From the NCBI RefSeq assembly GCF_014304815.1, contig NZ_CP047958.1:1054001-1118000 (forward strand): a stretch of 64,000 nucleotides of DNA. The letters run 5' to 3'. Below, piece by piece: positions 62,667 to 64,000 of this stretch. Under the pieces are notes generated by a model. The model searched no databases. It was given only the letters and a program-made list of their open reading frames with translations, and had not been told where the DNA came from. A program made the position numbers and the translations under genes. This DNA is from Synechococcus sp. MIT S9220. Lineage in GTDB: Bacteria; Cyanobacteriota; Cyanobacteriia; PCC-6307; Cyanobiaceae. The stretch's first letter is position 1, and the number at the start of each line of letters is the position of its first letter.

Positions 62667-62969
62667 TCAGCCGTACATGCCGAAACCGCCGGCGAAAGCA
62701 AAGCTGGCAGACATCAGCAACTGCTGCATCAGGCTCAGGGCAATGAAGGCCAGGATTGCCGACAGATCCAGTCCACCAAGTGGAGGGATCAAGCCGCGAA
62801 AGGCATTCAGGTAGGGATCGGTGATCGAACTCACAGTGCTGAGCACGGGATTTCCCCAGTCGAGATTGGGGAACCAGCTCAGAAGCACCCGCACGATTAA
62901 AACCAGCGAATAGATCTGGAGTGTCTGGGCGAGCACTTGAAGGACTGTGGACACAAGCTCGGTGGCCAT
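62667..62969 (-). CDS. YggT-family membrane protein
   Basis: 100 residues with two membrane helices; YGGT motif pieces SLVLIVRVLLSWFPNLDWG and TDPYLNAFRGLIPPLGGLDL. Cyanobacterial and plastid YggT (CCB3/YLMG) take part in cytochrome b6f and cell-division processes; the exact role here is inferred. Confidence 0.85.
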   Translation of the reverse strand: MATELVSTVLQVLAQTLQIYSLVLIVRVLLSWFPNLDWGNPVLSTVSSITDPYLNAFRGLIPPLGGLDLSAILAFIALSLMQQLLMSASFAFAGGFGMYG

Positions 62970-62993
62970 GGAAATCGCGGAATTAAAAGAACT

Positions 62994-63542
62994 CTATGCA
63001 GCCTGGGATGGTTCGGAGCCACCGCCAAGGTCTGGAAGGACGGAGAAGGTTCTGTGGAACTTCTCGGAGAGGGTGATCCAGTAGGAGCGCCCTTCACTTT
63101 GACGCTTGCGTTCAATGAAGTTCTGGTTCACCAGTTCCTTGATGTGGTCGTAGGCCCCTGAACCTCTGAGATCCACAAGATCCGACTGGAGAATCCTTTT
63201 TTTGAGTGCAACCGTGGCCAAGGTTCTGAGCGTGGCTGTGGAAAGATTCACGGGAAGCAGATCGCGCACGAGTTCACCCAGACCAGGACGCAACTGCAGG
63301 CTGTAACGACCGTTGCTCTGATTGATCTCCAGAGAGGTGTCTCGCTGCGCGTAGCCAGCAATCAGGATCAGCATTCCCTGCTCGGTCTCCGCTTCGGAGA
63401 GCCCAACCAAGGACGAGAGCTCCTGCAGCGAGACTGGACGCCCTTTCAGGTAGAGGATCGCCTCAAGACGAGCGGGGAGTGATACCAGCAACGCAGCGTC
63501 CTGGGCGCTGTGACTACGTGGTTGATCGCTTCCCTGGTCCAA
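62994..63542 (-). CDS. scpB: Segregation and condensation protein B
   Basis: 182 residues, two winged-helix domains: LPARLEAILYLKGRPVSLQE and LRTLATVALKKRILQSDLVD LRGSGAYDHIKELVNQNFI pattern. ScpB binds ScpA and SMC for chromosome folding. TTG start at 63542 with no better one in frame. About 24 bp after it lies yggT on the same strand. Confidence 0.88.
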   Translation of the reverse strand: MDQGSDQPRSHSAQDAALLVSLPARLEAILYLKGRPVSLQELSSLVGLSEAETEQGMLILIAGYAQRDTSLEINQSNGRYSLQLRPGLGELVRDLLPVNLSTATLRTLATVALKKRILQSDLVDLRGSGAYDHIKELVNQNFIERKRQSEGRSYWITLSEKFHRTFSVLPDLGGGSEPSQAA

Positions 63543-63596
63543 GCCAGCATCCTTGATTCCGATATGCCAAGGTAACGCCCATCCCAGTGAGCGCCA

Positions 63597-64000
63597 TCAG
63601 GGACCCAGAAAAATCCGGTAGGCGGGGTTGGATGTCTCTTCCCAGCTTGGATAGCCAAGGTCTTTGAGGACCGCCTGCCATGACTCGAGATCGTTGGGGC
63701 TGACCAGAACGCCCACGACGATCCGACCGACATCGGCACCATGATTTCGATAGTGAAAGATGCTGATGCTCCAATTGGAATGGAGCGCATTAACAAACCG
63801 CATCAGCGCACCTGGCCGTTCCGGGAACTCAAAGCGGTACAGCAGCTCCTGAGTTGGCTCCTCCGACTTCTGCGGCAAACGACCTCCCACCATGTGACGC
63901 AGATGAACCTTGGCCAGTTCGTCGTCGCTGAGATCCAGGCACTCATATCCATTGCTGCGCAGGGAGGCCAGTAGATCCGATCGGTCCTGGACATCCTTGA
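63597..64000 (-). CDS. ilvA: Threonine ammonia-lyase, C-terminal part only
   Basis: The last ~134 residues of biosynthetic threonine dehydratase, cut by the window edge. It shows the second half of the regulatory ACT-like domain: DLSDDELAKVHLRHMVGG, YRFEFPERPGALMRFVNALH, SISIFHYRNHGADVGRIVVG, and DLGYPSWEETSNPAYRIFL. The catalytic PLP half is outside the window. Feeds isoleucine synthesis; the ACT domains bind isoleucine and valine. Ends 55 bp before scpB. Confidence 0.93.
   Translation of the reverse strand, partial: KDVQDRSDLLASLRSNGYECLDLSDDELAKVHLRHMVGGRLPQKSEEPTQELLYRFEFPERPGALMRFVNALHSNWSISIFHYRNHGADVGRIVVGVLVSPNDLESWQAVLKDLGYPSWEETSNPAYRIFLGP

Noticed and set aside
1-64000. CRISPR array, prophage, insertion sequence
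   Set aside because: No regularly spaced repeats, integrase, transposase, terminase or capsid-like gene was seen; the lambda-type lysozyme stands alone.

Overview
The window reads as a chromosome segment of a marine unicellular cyanobacterium of the Synechococcus/Cyanobium type. Pointers are petN, thf1/psb29, a BCD/PucC-type light-harvesting transporter, a Psb32-like TPM protein, cyanobacteria-restricted domain families (DUF3685, DUF3727, DUF3104, DUF3764, DUF3352, TIGR04168), a 6S RNA directly behind purK, and dense, moderately GC-rich packing with many 1-7 bp gene overlaps. No tRNA, rRNA, insertion sequence, prophage or CRISPR array was recognised.

Layout. 0-21 kb is mostly core and dense: proB (cut by the left edge), a YqeG phosphatase, DUF3727, ruvX and a GNAT-like protein form one overlapping minus-strand run, followed by a CofE-like protein, a PSI-accumulation-factor-like protein, DUF3685, a Fur-family regulator, hisA, an epimerase, pgsA, a CBS protein, an internally duplicated exported protein, an L,D-transpeptidase, a PdeM-like phosphoesterase, a GluR0-like glutamate-receptor channel, a PPC-glutaredoxin fusion, a ZIP transporter, an ABC ATPase and a NUDIX enzyme. 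21-32 kb is looser and AT-richer, with small or family-only genes (DUF3104, DUF427, DUF1543, DUF4177, DUF3764, PAP/fibrillin, lipase, DUF819) and several broken small genes. 32-47 kb is dense again: the ligase-associated DNA repair set (exonuclease, ATP-dependent ligase, DEXH helicase), nadA, a TIGR04168 phosphoesterase, a glycosyltransferase, a lambda-endolysin-like lysozyme, a TPM protein, a MidA-like methyltransferase, aroB, a sugar ABC permease, purK and 6S RNA. 47-52 kb is a second accessory stretch of small exported proteins, including two convergent genes that share an identical 34-nt leader. 52-64 kb is core: PucC-like carrier, clpS, petN, DUF3352, thf1, clpP, ftsH, a MacB-like permease, pyk, a MazG-like enzyme, YggT, scpB and ilvA (cut by the right edge).

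How genes work together. The exonuclease, ligase and helicase are transcribed together and, with the PdeM-like gene about 17 kb away, make up the four families known as ligase-associated DNA damage response proteins. clpS, clpP, ftsH and thf1 lie within 6 kb, grouping photosynthetic-membrane quality control near petN and the PucC-like carrier. The accessory stretches are where unexplained material sits: a small gene broken by an 11-bp tandem duplication, a start-less reading frame coupled to the next gene, other frameshifted remnants, and mini-proteins of 27-55 residues. Coordinates and families are judged by reading alone; start codons are often GTG or TTG and some remain uncertain.
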